From: Oligoflexus sp.
GTDB lineage: Bacteria; Bdellovibrionota_B; Oligoflexia; Oligoflexales; Oligoflexaceae
Assembly (NCBI GenBank): GCA_014377445.1
Contig: JACMPP010000090.1
Coordinates: 1-41,680 of the forward strand
Length of the DNA: 41,680 nt
Direction: 5' to 3'
The translations under genes and the position numbers were made by a program. A model generated the notes under the pieces. The model was not told where the DNA came from and searched no databases. It saw only the letters and a list, made by a program, of their open reading frames with translations. Positions 18,734 to 27,589 of this stretch are shown piece after piece; the stretch's first letter is position 1; each line of letters starts with the position of its first letter.

Positions 18734-20215
18734 GTGTCGTTTTCAAGTATGTTTCCAATGAATTTTATTGAAGGCCAGCAATGGTTGGGAATACTGCCCC
18801 TCTTTTGTATGACCTTGACCGCGATAGCAACTTTGCTCCTCTCAGCCCTTCGTCACCAGGGTCGGGCCGTGGCCTTTGCCATGCTCCTCATCGGCTCGAT
18901 CGCGGCAGTTGCCAGTACGGTTGTCTTTCCCTTCCAGGACACGATCGTGATTCTGGATGGTGTGTTGGTCTTCGATCGATTGAGTCAGGTATTCTCGGCG
19001 ATCTGTGTGCTGGCCGGTCTCGCGGCCGCGCTCATGACGCTTGGCTTTGACGAGCGCGAGGAACTCCAGCCGGAATACTTCACCCTTATCGCTTTTGCGG
19101 TCGTGGGTATGGTCGCTATGGTTTCGACCCGCAACCTCGTCTTTTTCTTCATCTCACTCGAGCTCATGTCGCTCGCCGTTTATGTGCTCGTATCCATGCA
19201 TCGTCAATCGCCGATGGCAGCTGAAGCCGGTTTGAAATACTTTCTCCTCGGGGGTGCTGCGAGTGCTGTGCTTCTCTACGGTGCGAGTATTCTCTACGGG
19301 GCGACAGGCAGTCTTGATGTCACCGGCATTCGCGAGGCCTTTCAAAGTCAATGGAACGGTCATCTGCCGCTACTTCCACTCGTGGGACTTGGACTTTTTT
19401 CAGTCGGCTTTCTCTTCAAAATCGGTGCCTTTCCCTTCCACGTGTGGATCCCTGATGTTTACACCGGCGCGGCAACGCCCGTGACCGGCTTCATGATCTC
19501 GGCGGTTAAAGCGGCTGCAACCGGCGCTCTTCTCCGTATGTGTCTCGAACTTTTTGTGGGGCCTGTATCAACCGAACCCACGCTCGTCGTGATTATTTCG
19601 GCGATCACTGTCGCAACCCTGCTCTTTGGTTCTTTCGTTGGTGTCCGTCAAACCCGTTTGAAGCGAATTTTTGCCTACTCGACTATCGTGCATACCGGCT
19701 ACGTTTTGCTCGGCTTTCTCGCTCTTCTGGGCGGCGGTGAAGGCGCTAAGGATGCAGCTTCGTCGATCGTTTCTTACACGATTTTTTATGTCGTCATGAA
19801 CCTTGGGGCCTTTGCGGTACTGACTATGATCAGTCCCAAAGACAATGATGATCTGACACTCGATCAACTCACAGGCCTCGGCCGTCGTCGTCCCATGTTG
19901 GCTTTCGCGATGAGCGTCTTCCTCTTGAGCATGGCGGGCATACCGCCCACAGCCGGCTTTTTCGGAAAGTACTACCTCTTCTCCGCAGCTCTCTCGAGCG
20001 GCTATGTCTGGCTTACGATCGTGGCCGCCCTTGCCAGTGTCGTCTCGGCCGTGATCTATCTTCGTCCTATGGTCTACATGTATATGAAAGAAAGCGAAGA
20101 AAGCTTCCAGGTCGTTCCCGCGATCTGGCTCGGCAGCAACATCATCGTCGTCCTTTCGCTCTTCCTGACGGTGATGATGGGGCTCCTGCCGGCTTGGTTC
20201 TCGAATCTTCTGTGA
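18734..20215 (+). CDS. nuoN: NADH-quinone oxidoreductase subunit N
   Basis: Third antiporter-like subunit, last gene of the operon; about 493 residues. Visible marks are ISLELMSLAVYVLVSMHR with the conserved Glu, FKIGAFPFHVWIPDVYTGA with the Lys, and AGIPPTAGFFGKYYLF near the end. The start is uncertain: GTG 18734 has GGGG at a good seven-base distance, ATG 18728 is too close to it, and ATG 18749 has none. An open frame begins earlier, at 18608 inside nuoM, but those residues are not conserved. A terminator follows at 20247. Confidence 0.93.
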   Translation: MSFSSMFPMNFIEGQQWLGILPLFCMTLTAIATLLLSALRHQGRAVAFAMLLIGSIAAVASTVVFPFQDTIVILDGVLVFDRLSQVFSAICVLAGLAAALMTLGFDEREELQPEYFTLIAFAVVGMVAMVSTRNLVFFFISLELMSLAVYVLVSMHRQSPMAAEAGLKYFLLGGAASAVLLYGASILYGATGSLDVTGIREAFQSQWNGHLPLLPLVGLGLFSVGFLFKIGAFPFHVWIPDVYTGAATPVTGFMISAVKAAATGALLRMCLELFVGPVSTEPTLVVIISAITVATLLFGSFVGVRQTRLKRIFAYSTIVHTGYVLLGFLALLGGGEGAKDAASSIVSYTIFYVVMNLGAFAVLTMISPKDNDDLTLDQLTGLGRRRPMLAFAMSVFLLSMAGIPPTAGFFGKYYLFSAALSSGYVWLTIVAALASVVSAVIYLRPMVYMYMKESEESFQVVPAIWLGSNIIVVLSLFLTVMMGLLPAWFSNLL

Positions 20216-20246
20216 TTGAAATTTCCATATTTTGAACTTTGTGATG

Positions 20247-20271
20247 CGGAGGACTCATCCTCCGTTTTTTT
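20247..20271 (+). terminator. Rho-independent terminator of the nuo operon
   Basis: Stem CGGAGGA / TCCTCCG with a four-base loop (CTCA), followed directly by seven T. It lies about 30 bases after the nuoN stop. Confidence 0.93.
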
Positions 20272-20315
20272 ATTCTTAAATTGCAGGAAACTACAGCAAT
20301 CTTCGGGAAGAGGAT

Positions 20316-20483
20316 GTGAAAACGAATTGGTACGTGAGTGGGGGAGGGACGGTGCTCGATCGTTACGAGAAGGTAACGAAGCTGACTTTGGCGGGAGCAG
20401 GATCTTATACTCTGGTCTTTACCACGAGAGCTCAGAAATCGAAGGCGTCGGCCATTCGATTCCGAACCGTGACTGTAAATTAG
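20316..20483 (+). pseudogene. Small ORF or 3' remnant of a secreted beta-sandwich protein
   Basis: A frame open from 20280 to the stop TAG at 20481 encodes a short beta-strand-like sequence: TNWYVSGGGTVLDRY followed by LAGAGSYTLVFTTRAQ and RFRTVTVN. The Trp, the Gly-rich turn and the GSYTLVF strand resemble the end of a PKD or Ig-like domain. A GTG at 20316 with GGGAAG five bases upstream could start a 55-residue peptide, but there is no signal peptide. It is best read as the 3' fragment of a lost gene, cut at its 5' side by the nuo terminator; a real small gene is possible. Its stop overlaps the end of pilT by four bases on the other strand. Confidence 0.35.
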
Positions 20484-21553
20484 CTTTCGAATCCTTGCAT
20501 GGCAAGTTCGAGGTCTTTCTTCTTCGACGCATTGTGCAGGGCTTCTGCCGCCGAGATAATGCCGTTATTATAGAGTTCAAGAAGCGACTGGTCAAAGCTC
20601 TGCATGCCGTAGGTATTGCGACCGTTGCGGATCGTGTCCTTTAGGACCTCAAAACTGTCGCTCTTCAGAATCGTTTCTTTGACGACCTCATTCGCTATCA
20701 AAATTTCTAAAGCCGGAACCATGCCCTTGCCATCAATTCTGGTGACGAGGCGTTGAGACACGATGGCTTTCAGAGTCTGCGAGAGCATCATGCGCAGGGA
20801 TGTGTGCTGATGCGGTGGAAAGTAAGACATGAGACGCGTGATGCTTTCCACGGCATCGAGTGTATGCAGTGTGGAGAGAACAAGGTGACCCGTTTCAGCG
20901 GCCATCAAAGCAGTCTCAGTCGTCTCTTTATCGCGAAGCTCGCCCACCAGAATTACATCTGGGTTTTGACGGAGTGCACTGCGGAGAGCAGAGGGAAAAC
21001 TATCGGTATCGATACCGATCTCCCTTTGGTTGATGGTCGATTTCTTTTCTTTAAAGATGAATTCGATTGGATCTTCAATCGTCAGAATATGCGCGGATTT
21101 GGTTGAATTGATTTTTTCGATCACAGACGCGAGTGTGGTGGATTTACCGCTCCCCGTCGCGCCGGTAACGAGAATGAGACCGCGTTTTTCTTCAGCGAAG
21201 CTATGGAGCTGCTTGGGCAGTTGAAGCTCTTCCATTGTACGAATGTGGTTATTGATGACTCGCATGACCAGCGCATAACCTTGTTTCTGACGAAAAAGGT
21301 TCACACGAAAGCGGCCACCCAGGGCGCTGGTGTAAGCAAAGTCGAGATCCTGGAGATGTTGCAGGCGATCCTTTAAATGGCTGGGGATAATTGCTGTGAT
21401 CCATTCCACCATGAGAGCATCGGTGACGTTCTCGCCATCAGCAAGGTTGATGATATCGCCCTGAAAGCGAAAGCGGGGAGCCACTCCTGGCTTGAGGATG
21501 ATATCGCTGGCGCCGCCGCGTACTGCAACCTTGAGTATCTTTTCCAGATTCAT
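20480..21553 (-). CDS. pilT: Type IV pilus retraction ATPase, PilT/PilU family
   Basis: Hexameric cytoplasmic ATPase that depolymerises type IV pili and drives twitching or DNA uptake. The 357-residue product has an N-terminal PAS-like domain beginning GGASDIILKPG, Walker A GATGSGKST (131-139), an Asp box with ILTIEDPIEF, Walker B region NPDVILVGELRD, the His box GHLVLSTLHT, and GMQSFDQSL near the C-terminus. ATG 21553 has GGGAG eight bases upstream and fits the family start; a GTG at 21574 is in frame. There is no other pilus gene beside it. PilT and PilU cannot be separated without alignment; the classic AIRNLIRE motif is not evident. Confidence 0.88.
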   Translation of the reverse strand: MNLEKILKVAVRGGASDIILKPGVAPRFRFQGDIINLADGENVTDALMVEWITAIIPSHLKDRLQHLQDLDFAYTSALGGRFRVNLFRQKQGYALVMRVINNHIRTMEELQLPKQLHSFAEEKRGLILVTGATGSGKSTTLASVIEKINSTKSAHILTIEDPIEFIFKEKKSTINQREIGIDTDSFPSALRSALRQNPDVILVGELRDKETTETALMAAETGHLVLSTLHTLDAVESITRLMSYFPPHQHTSLRMMLSQTLKAIVSQRLVTRIDGKGMVPALEILIANEVVKETILKSDSFEVLKDTIRNGRNTYGMQSFDQSLLELYNNGIISAAEALHNASKKKDLELAMQGFES

Positions 21554-22175
21554 ATCGTAAGGCTCCCGAGTCACCGGATAAATTCCTGCACATGGGATGT
21601 CGGAGGTAATATTAAAAGATTGATGGGTGTCTTGCTAGGGGGCTGAAATCGTAGGGATCTTTAAAGAAAAGGGGCGGGGAATGGGGCCGACGAACCTTCT
21701 GTCCTCTTAAACCTGACAGCTGCCTGGACTCTTTATTCTCTAATTATCGAGTCTTACAACCATTTGATCCAGGAGATTTCTCCCCTGAAAAAGGTGATAG
21801 AAAGCGCGTTGCTTTCCGAATGAGGACTGAAGGATGTGGTAATGACCTGTGGGTAAATCGACAGAAGGTCATCGGCATCATCCAAAAAATAAGCGACGAG
21901 TTAGGACTCGTAGGCTCTTTCCATAGGCACTGCGGCTTTCATGAAGTTTGATTTTCATGTTTTTTACTTCTGCTGCTAGCGAACTCAGAGAGGTCTTCGG
22001 CCTTTTCGCCCTCAGCCTTAGCATCTTGATAACGAGGATTTTATTTGTGTGAAAAGTTAAGGGCTTAGGGCCTATGGAAAATCGATCTTTGCGGAGGGAT
22101 GATCGGAAAGCCTTGCTACGCCGGCATTATTTCGCCAGCTAAGAGGAGGAGATGACTGCAAAATAAGCACAGCTC
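21554..22175. other. Gene-free region with several hairpins
   Basis: About 620 bases with no supportable protein gene on either strand. It should contain the pilT promoter (minus strand). On the plus strand there are three inverted repeats in a row: GAAAGC/GCTTTC (21800-21816), ACGAGT/ACTCGT (21896-21911) and CATGAA/TTCATG followed by six T (21940-21965). Confidence 0.5.
21800..21965 (+). ncRNA. Possible small RNA ending in a weak terminator
   Basis: Three successive hairpins, with stems of six bases each, the last followed by TTTTTT. Such a set in a long gene-free stretch would suit a trans-acting small RNA of about 150-200 nucleotides on the plus strand. No promoter was identified, and no known RNA family is recognised. 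Confidence 0.2.
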
Positions 22176-22204
22176 TTGGTGGAATGGGTCGCTCTCGGTA
22201 AAAT
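22176..22204 (+). promoter_or_regulatory. Candidate sigma-70 promoter of the small exported protein
   Basis: TTGGTG (22176-22181), 17 bases, TAAAAT (22199-22204). The -10 matches five of six consensus bases and the -35 three of six. Transcription would start near 22211, about 24 bases before the ATG. Confidence 0.4.
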
Positions 22205-22234
22205 GGTTGTAAGCAAAACCGCAAGGAGCATCCC

Positions 22235-22636
22235 ATGAAAGCCGTTCTATTCAGCCTCATGCTATCGAGCACTTCTCTCTTCGCTGATGACGATGCTCCT
22301 TTCGATATTATGGAACTGCCGGAAGGCGCAAGTGTAACGCTTCCGTCTCCAGCGACGACCCTGGTTCCTCTTTCCACTTATTGTCGCGTGACGCCTACCG
22401 ATAAAGCTCAGGTTTTTCGCATCAGCTCAACGGCCAAAGCCTGTGCCGTGAAGGTCCAGGTTTTTGATAAGTCGAGTGAAGAAGTGAAAATGGCAACTTT
22501 GAAAGCCGGTGAAAGCATGATTTACCGCTTCGAGCGCTTCAACGGAGTTCGCGTTCATGCGACCCCTGTCACCGGTTGCCCGGCTTTGACGAAACTTATA
22601 CTCGACAGCAATCGTCCGCTCGAACTCGGAATGTAA
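22235..22636 (+). CDS. Small exported protein of unknown function
   Basis: 133 residues, starting at ATG 22235 with AAGGAG seven bases upstream. A signal peptide is clear, with likely cleavage after SLFA (residue 17), leaving an acidic start DDDAPFD. The mature part has three Cys (in TYCRV, KACAV, TGCPAL), so one disulfide and a free Cys are possible, and is otherwise strand-rich. No family is recognised. It is a single gene with its own promoter candidate and a shared terminator, convergent with the metalloprotease operon. A periplasmic location is inferred. Confidence 0.75.
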   Translation: MKAVLFSLMLSSTSLFADDDAPFDIMELPEGASVTLPSPATTLVPLSTYCRVTPTDKAQVFRISSTAKACAVKVQVFDKSSEEVKMATLKAGESMIYRFERFNGVRVHATPVTGCPALTKLILDSNRPLELGM

Positions 22637-22660
22637 TTCGACGCTTAAAATTTGAAAATG

Positions 22661-22695
22661 AAAAGGCTCCCTTCCGCGCTGGAAAGGAGTCTTTT
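22661..22695. terminator. Bidirectional terminator between convergent genes
   Basis: AAAAGGCTCC-C-TTCC / GGAA-A-GGAGTCTTTT pairs over 14 positions with one mismatch and a GCGCT loop. It has A on the left and T on the right, so it can end transcripts from both 22235-22636 and the minus-strand operon. Confidence 0.88.
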
Positions 22696-22708
22696 TCATA
22701 GAATAAAT

Positions 22709-23515
22709 TTAGAAGGACTGACTGAAACCCACGCCCCAACTCGACTCTTCATTATCAAAGAGCACATAGTCTTCCCAGCCTTCGTGAACCAGAGCGCTAC
22801 CCTGAGAGAAACTCCCGCTGAGGCTTGCACCGGTCCAGAGCTCACGGCTGAAGTAAAGGCTCACGCTATAACCCTGATCGGCCTTCTCATTAAGATAGGC
22901 GTTATTCGCCGCTGTTTGCTTCACGGCATGGTCGGTCGTCTCTCGATAACCGTAGTCATAACCAAAGCTGAACCCACCCAGATTCACGGATGTACCTTGA
23001 CCCAGTCCCAGGCGATAGTTGGGCAAGACTTCGCCACCTTCGCCGGCATGGGTGGGTGCCGTCTCAAACTTCTCGATATAGTAGCGGCCCATCGCGCTGC
23101 CGCTGATTGTCAGCCAGCTCCAAGGCTGGTAGGCGGCTCCGAGCTTAATCTCCGGCTTGGAGTGGATCTGATCATGCCGCGAATCCTTCGATGTCGGCAG
23201 AGTCGCGGAAAGCGTCAGGAGCCACGATACGTCGTCGATCAGCGATGTCGGGTAGATCTTCACACCAAAGCGCGTATCGGCTGCTTCCAACTCATCCTTT
23301 GAGCTATCGATGACCATGTTTTTTTCAACATCCTGGCTGAGGAAGAGCCCGAACGTTTTGTTCAAACGTTGCGAGAGACTCAGCCCAAAGTTGATGACCG
23401 GATCGGAAGGCGCAAAGGTCTTGGCGTATTCAGCCGAAATCTGACCGTCCCATCCCATCGCCGGAGGCGTGACGAAAGGAAAACTTAAAGTTGCTACGAG
23501 GAGTGCCTGGCGCAT
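22709..23515 (-). CDS. Outer-membrane beta-barrel protein, unknown family
   Basis: 268 residues from ATG 23515. A signal peptide (about 1-20, ending PPAMG) precedes alternating hydrophobic strands with many Tyr, Trp and Gly, and the last residue is Phe (GVGFSQSF), the usual signal for barrel assembly. About ten to twelve strands would fit. No named family is recognised. It is the last gene of a three-gene operon; the upstream metalloprotease stop lies five bases before this ATG. A TTG at 23530 has AGGG seven bases upstream and would overlap that stop, so translation may be coupled from there. Confidence 0.75.
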   Translation of the reverse strand: MRQALLVATLSFPFVTPPAMGWDGQISAEYAKTFAPSDPVINFGLSLSQRLNKTFGLFLSQDVEKNMVIDSSKDELEAADTRFGVKIYPTSLIDDVSWLLTLSATLPTSKDSRHDQIHSKPEIKLGAAYQPWSWLTISGSAMGRYYIEKFETAPTHAGEGGEVLPNYRLGLGQGTSVNLGGFSFGYDYGYRETTDHAVKQTAANNAYLNEKADQGYSVSLYFSRELWTGASLSGSFSQGSALVHEGWEDYVLFDNEESSWGVGFSQSF

Positions 23516-23520
23516 CGATA

Positions 23521-26370
23521 TTAACGACAATCGGGTACCCTGCCTTCAGTCACTGAGTAAAAGCCGCGATAAGCATTGAGAACCGAGCGGGCATCGTTCT
23601 TGACGATAAGCTGAGCCGCAAGAACGTTCTTCACCTGGCCGGCAACGTAGTAGCTGCCGTCGATGTACTGAAGGTAGACGTTGCCTTCGGCCTTGAAGTA
23701 TCCCGTCGCTTCTTTCGGAACGGGCAGGCTCAAAGCCTTGCCTGTGTCGAGCACGGTCTTCTTGAGGTCGATCGCGAAAGTTTTGACCAAAGTCTCTTCC
23801 GTGAAGCAGGTAATGCGGGTTTGTTCCGTAGGGGCTATCGTCCGGTTGAGCTGGCTCGAAGCATTGGCGACGAAGATGTCGCGGCCCATATCTTCATAGC
23901 CAACGTACATGGATCCGGCATTCAGGTAGACATCGTTGATGATGCCCGACATGTAGTCCTTCATCTCATCCTGACCCAGAAGGTCAAAGAACGAAGTCAC
24001 GAGACCACCTTTGTTAGGATCGATGGCGATGCCTTGTTCGCCCATCAACATTTCCATCGCAAAGTATTTGTCGTACATGATGCCATGACGGGTCAAAGCA
24101 CCTGAGACCGAGTCGAAACTATCCTGGAAGGGGCGATCCGTTGCTTCCTGCTTGATGACCGCTGTATAAAAGCCGGCCACCATACGAACTGCCTGATTCA
24201 TATCCGCGGACATAGCCTTGCCGAAGTTTGCGGGCAGCTCAGCAGGCAGATCGCTACGCGCTGTGAGATTGCGCTTGATCGTTGCCGGGTCGAAAGCCTG
24301 CTCGGAGAAGGCGAGGAACTTCTTGAGTTCCCACATCGTGCCGTAGATGTCGGAGGCGTATCCACGGGTATTCCAGAACTCGCGGCCATAACGGAAGTTA
24401 CGGGTGTAATAACCATCTTCGTAGGAGTCGATCATGCTCTTGACGATCTCGGTCGGTGTAGAGCCGGCGTCGAAGCGGTTACAAAGCGGGTTGGTGTTTA
24501 CATGCTCATCGGTACAGTAAAGATAAGGATCGCCATTTTCTTTGATCTGGTCGATCTTGCCGTTCGAGTAGGCATAGAGCAAAGCGGCTTTGTCATAAGG
24601 TTCCCAGTCGCGGCCGAGGCCGATTTCATGCTTCAGATCCATGTAATCCATGACCGAAGTCGTTACGAGCTGTGAACGGTCTTCGTCACTCGAGCGGCGT
24701 GATGCTGCATCCACGCTGCCGTAGAAGTTGTGGCGAAGGTTTAGGTTGTGACCAAACTCATGGATCGCTGTGCGGTACATGATGTCGTCTACAATTTCCT
24801 GGCTCGATTTCTTAGAAATGACTTCGTCGAGGCCAGCAAACATCGCGTCGTTGAAGCTCCAGACCGTGCTGTTGCGTTGGATGCGCAGAGCATCATTGTT
24901 GATCTTGGCAAAGTATTCTTTTTCTCCAGCCAGGGCCTGCGTCCGCGCAGCTTCGAATTCATCCGACTGACGGCCGGCGGCAGCCCAGTAGGTTGCGAGT
25001 TTCGTGTTGGCCGGGGCCGCTGTGGGCACCGGAGTGTTGGCAAAACTGCTGCCGCGATTGCCGTAAGTGAAGTCTGGGATCAGAAAGCGATAGACCGCAG
25101 CCTGATCTTTGTCGTTCAGAAAGTTGCTGGTCTTGGTCCATTCCTCGGAAGGTGCCTGAAGGAGGCCGACCATAGTCTTAAAGAGCGGCGACTTTCTATC
25201 ACGATCCTGAGCGGCAACCTGGCCATCCGCAATGCGTTGCAGGTAGAACATGAGGCTGCTGGTCCACATCGTTGTGTTCGATGAGATGATTTCGCCTGTC
25301 ATGGGGTGCGCGGTCGCAGGACCGTAACCCAGCGGCGCTTGAGAATCGACGTCTTCGACGATTTTGATAAAGCTGTAACGGATGTCACCAAAGACATGAG
25401 TCTCGTCTGCATCTTTGATTTCATAACCAAGATCGATTTTGTTGGCGGCAAATAGCTGATTTGTTCGAGCGATAACGCCTGTGTTGGGATCATTGTAGAT
25501 CCATTTGAATTTTTCAGGGAAACCCTTGGCAAAGTAGACCGTGTGGGTTTTGTTCAAAGCCCAGCGATTCATGTAGAACGTATCTTCCAGGCGACCCTGG
25601 GCGTTCAAGAACGGGCTGCTCGACAGAAAGTAGCCGTACTTGCGAGTCAAAGGATCGTTTTCGCCAGTGTAGACATAAGGCTCATAGCTTGACTTGCGGT
25701 CGGGCATGAACGAGTACATGTAGCGCATCGTGTGCGTTTGCTCATCGTGGTGCAGGACTGCGCTGAGGTTCGCCGAGCAACGCTCGAGATTGTTGATTTG
25801 ATAATCGACTTCGACGACGAAGTTGATGTGGTCAGCGTCGGCTTCCATCGAGCCATCAACGACGCGACTGCCTTTTTTGCTCCAGCATTGTTCATCGACT
25901 TCAAAGGGAAAGGTCGCCGCTTCGGAGATGGAAGCCGATTCCCAGTCCACTTTAAAGTATTTCTTGTCTTTCCAGGCGATCGTGTCGTTTTCGGTCACGA
26001 CGTTGCTGGTGCGGCCGCCCGAAACCTTTTGATAATAATCACTGTGCTCGACGTTCCATTCGTTGATGACACGAACTTCGCCGCTTTTGCTCATCTGCGA
26101 ACTGTTCGCCACGAACTGAAGCTTGTCTTTGGTAAACTGAAAATTGCCGATTTTGACATCCGACTGCGCGCCGACGAATCCAAAGGCACTGTTGCTGCCG
26201 TTGTTGACGATCATCACGCGGCCGAGCCAGGGTGTATCGGTTGCAAAGAGCGACTTCGAAAGGCGATTGCCGGCGAGATCTATTTTTTGTTCAACTTCGC
26301 GCTTGCGTGCACAGGCAAAGAAGCTCAATGCAGCGAGGGTCAGGACCAGTGGAGCTTTAGGTTTCAACAT
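23521..26370 (-). CDS. Large zinc metalloprotease lipoprotein, met-zincin type
   Basis: 949 residues from ATG 26370, with AAGGGG six bases upstream. The N-terminus is a signal ending SFFAC (Cys20), a somewhat weak lipobox, so a lipid anchor is likely but not certain. Residues 537-547 are HEFGHNLNLRH followed by NF, matching the zinc-binding motif HExxHxxxxxH of the DUF4953/met-zincin family (in metzincins the middle residue is usually Gly; here Asn). A Met-turn candidate SVMDYMD follows about 35 residues later. The N-terminal half resembles the domain normally placed before this protease, with many beta strands. The upstream frame is open further but only this ATG gives a signal peptide. Substrate unknown; an envelope or extracellular protein target is inferred. 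Operon partners: a duplicated-domain lipoprotein before it and a beta-barrel after. Confidence 0.88.
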   Translation of the reverse strand: MLKPKAPLVLTLAALSFFACARKREVEQKIDLAGNRLSKSLFATDTPWLGRVMIVNNGSNSAFGFVGAQSDVKIGNFQFTKDKLQFVANSSQMSKSGEVRVINEWNVEHSDYYQKVSGGRTSNVVTENDTIAWKDKKYFKVDWESASISEAATFPFEVDEQCWSKKGSRVVDGSMEADADHINFVVEVDYQINNLERCSANLSAVLHHDEQTHTMRYMYSFMPDRKSSYEPYVYTGENDPLTRKYGYFLSSSPFLNAQGRLEDTFYMNRWALNKTHTVYFAKGFPEKFKWIYNDPNTGVIARTNQLFAANKIDLGYEIKDADETHVFGDIRYSFIKIVEDVDSQAPLGYGPATAHPMTGEIISSNTTMWTSSLMFYLQRIADGQVAAQDRDRKSPLFKTMVGLLQAPSEEWTKTSNFLNDKDQAAVYRFLIPDFTYGNRGSSFANTPVPTAAPANTKLATYWAAAGRQSDEFEAARTQALAGEKEYFAKINNDALRIQRNSTVWSFNDAMFAGLDEVISKKSSQEIVDDIMYRTAIHEFGHNLNLRHNFYGSVDAASRRSSDEDRSQLVTTSVMDYMDLKHEIGLGRDWEPYDKAALLYAYSNGKIDQIKENGDPYLYCTDEHVNTNPLCNRFDAGSTPTEIVKSMIDSYEDGYYTRNFRYGREFWNTRGYASDIYGTMWELKKFLAFSEQAFDPATIKRNLTARSDLPAELPANFGKAMSADMNQAVRMVAGFYTAVIKQEATDRPFQDSFDSVSGALTRHGIMYDKYFAMEMLMGEQGIAIDPNKGGLVTSFFDLLGQDEMKDYMSGIINDVYLNAGSMYVGYEDMGRDIFVANASSQLNRTIAPTEQTRITCFTEETLVKTFAIDLKKTVLDTGKALSLPVPKEATGYFKAEGNVYLQYIDGSYYVAGQVKNVLAAQLIVKNDARSVLNAYRGFYSVTEGRVPDCR

Positions 26371-26386
26371 GAAATTCCCCTTTAAG

Positions 26387-27589
26387 TTAAGCTGGATTGA
26401 ACATTGTGATAGAAAGCAGAGTGCGCGAAGGATCATCTGACAAGAGGAAGATCGTATTGCCAACCAAGACCTTTATCCATTTCTCTTCCGGGTTGTGAAG
26501 CGATTGACAGGTGGCAGGCATTGCCTTACTGCAGTCGTAGGTTTCGTTTTTGCCAAGTATCTTCTGGGCAAGAGTCGCCATCATCTTCAAGCCGTCGAGG
26601 TCGTCAGCCGGCATGAACTCAGCCATGGTTGAACCCAGACCAAATTCCTTTTCACCGATCTTGATCGTGCCTTTGAAGCCTTTGGTCGCTTCCATTTGAG
26701 CAATACTGTTGTCGGCGGTGAAGACGATGCGGATCGTCTTCGCGTCGAAGAGTTCTGTGGTGCTTGCAGCGTAGCGGTAGGGCTCGCCGTAGACTTTGAC
26801 GATGTCTTCTTTCTTTTGAGCAAAGTTGATGCCGCCCATCGATGTATCGAAGACAATGGGGGCCGTGTTTTTTGGGGCAAGGCTTTCGTTGACTTCAAAG
26901 TCCATCAGATAGAGGGCATTCGCTAGGATAATGACAGTGGCGTTGGGATAGTCGATGAAGAGTGTGCCAGCACGATTTTCAAGGAGGCATGTCTGCGCTT
27001 CGATACAGTCGTACCTGGCATCTTTACCCGAAAGAGTCGTGCCGATCGCTTTGGTAAAAGCAATTTTGTCTGCATCGGTTGCGAGGAGGGCAGTAAGGTC
27101 CTGGCCCAGAGCTACCATTCCGTAAGGAGCGGGAAGAGCTATGGCCCCTTTATAACCTTCGACAACACGAATTGATTTTGGTGTTGGGTTAATCCCTTCA
27201 CCCCAGGTGACCTGGATGCCTTCGCCAAAGACGTCGATGCCGGTGGCCGTGGAAAATTTGGGATTCGAAAGGATGGCTTTCGAATCCTGTCGGTTGGTTT
27301 TGAATGTGATGCCAGCCACCGCTTCGCCTAAGGTGACGGGAAGAGTGGCATTGATAGAGATGCGACGGAGGTCTTCCTCGGTCGATACATTGGGTGTCTT
27401 GCCTTTGAGGAGTCCTCCCAGAGGATTCGTGGGCGTGCGAACAACTTCCTGATTGGAAGAATTAAGTCTGTTCGTCTCGACTGGGAGTACGGATTCCTTC
27501 TTCACTGTGGGTGAAGGTCTCTCAACAGGTTTGTCACAGGAGCTGACAAGGCTCATGGTACTAAGAGATGCGATCAACAGCTTCCGCAT
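26387..27589 (-). CDS. Lipoprotein with an internal duplicated domain
   Basis: 400 residues from ATG 27589, with GGAG six bases upstream. Lipobox VSSC (Cys18) is followed by a Ser/Pro/Thr-rich linker to about residue 75. The rest is two divergent copies of one domain of about 150 residues: each starts with a GITF/GINF strand, has an FKG/YKG turn, and ends with a RYDC or TYDC segment, a second Cys a few residues on (QTC, ATC), and a hydrophobic strand pair. The paired Cys in each copy suggest a disulfide. The GI-F start followed by a helix and G-P turn recalls small envelope-assembly lipoprotein folds, but this is only a resemblance. First gene of the operon with the metalloprotease (16 bases apart) and the beta-barrel. 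Confidence 0.8.
   Translation of the reverse strand: MRKLLIASLSTMSLVSSCDKPVERPSPTVKKESVLPVETNRLNSSNQEVVRTPTNPLGGLLKGKTPNVSTEEDLRRISINATLPVTLGEAVAGITFKTNRQDSKAILSNPKFSTATGIDVFGEGIQVTWGEGINPTPKSIRVVEGYKGAIALPAPYGMVALGQDLTALLATDADKIAFTKAIGTTLSGKDARYDCIEAQTCLLENRAGTLFIDYPNATVIILANALYLMDFEVNESLAPKNTAPIVFDTSMGGINFAQKKEDIVKVYGEPYRYAASTTELFDAKTIRIVFTADNSIAQMEATKGFKGTIKIGEKEFGLGSTMAEFMPADDLDGLKMMATLAQKILGKNETYDCSKAMPATCQSLHNPEEKWIKVLVGNTIFLLSDDPSRTLLSITMFNPA

Noticed and set aside
22072..22377. Minus-strand ORF overlapping the start of the small exported protein
   Set aside because: No ribosome site, and it runs antisense to a gene with good promoter, signal peptide and AAGGAG.
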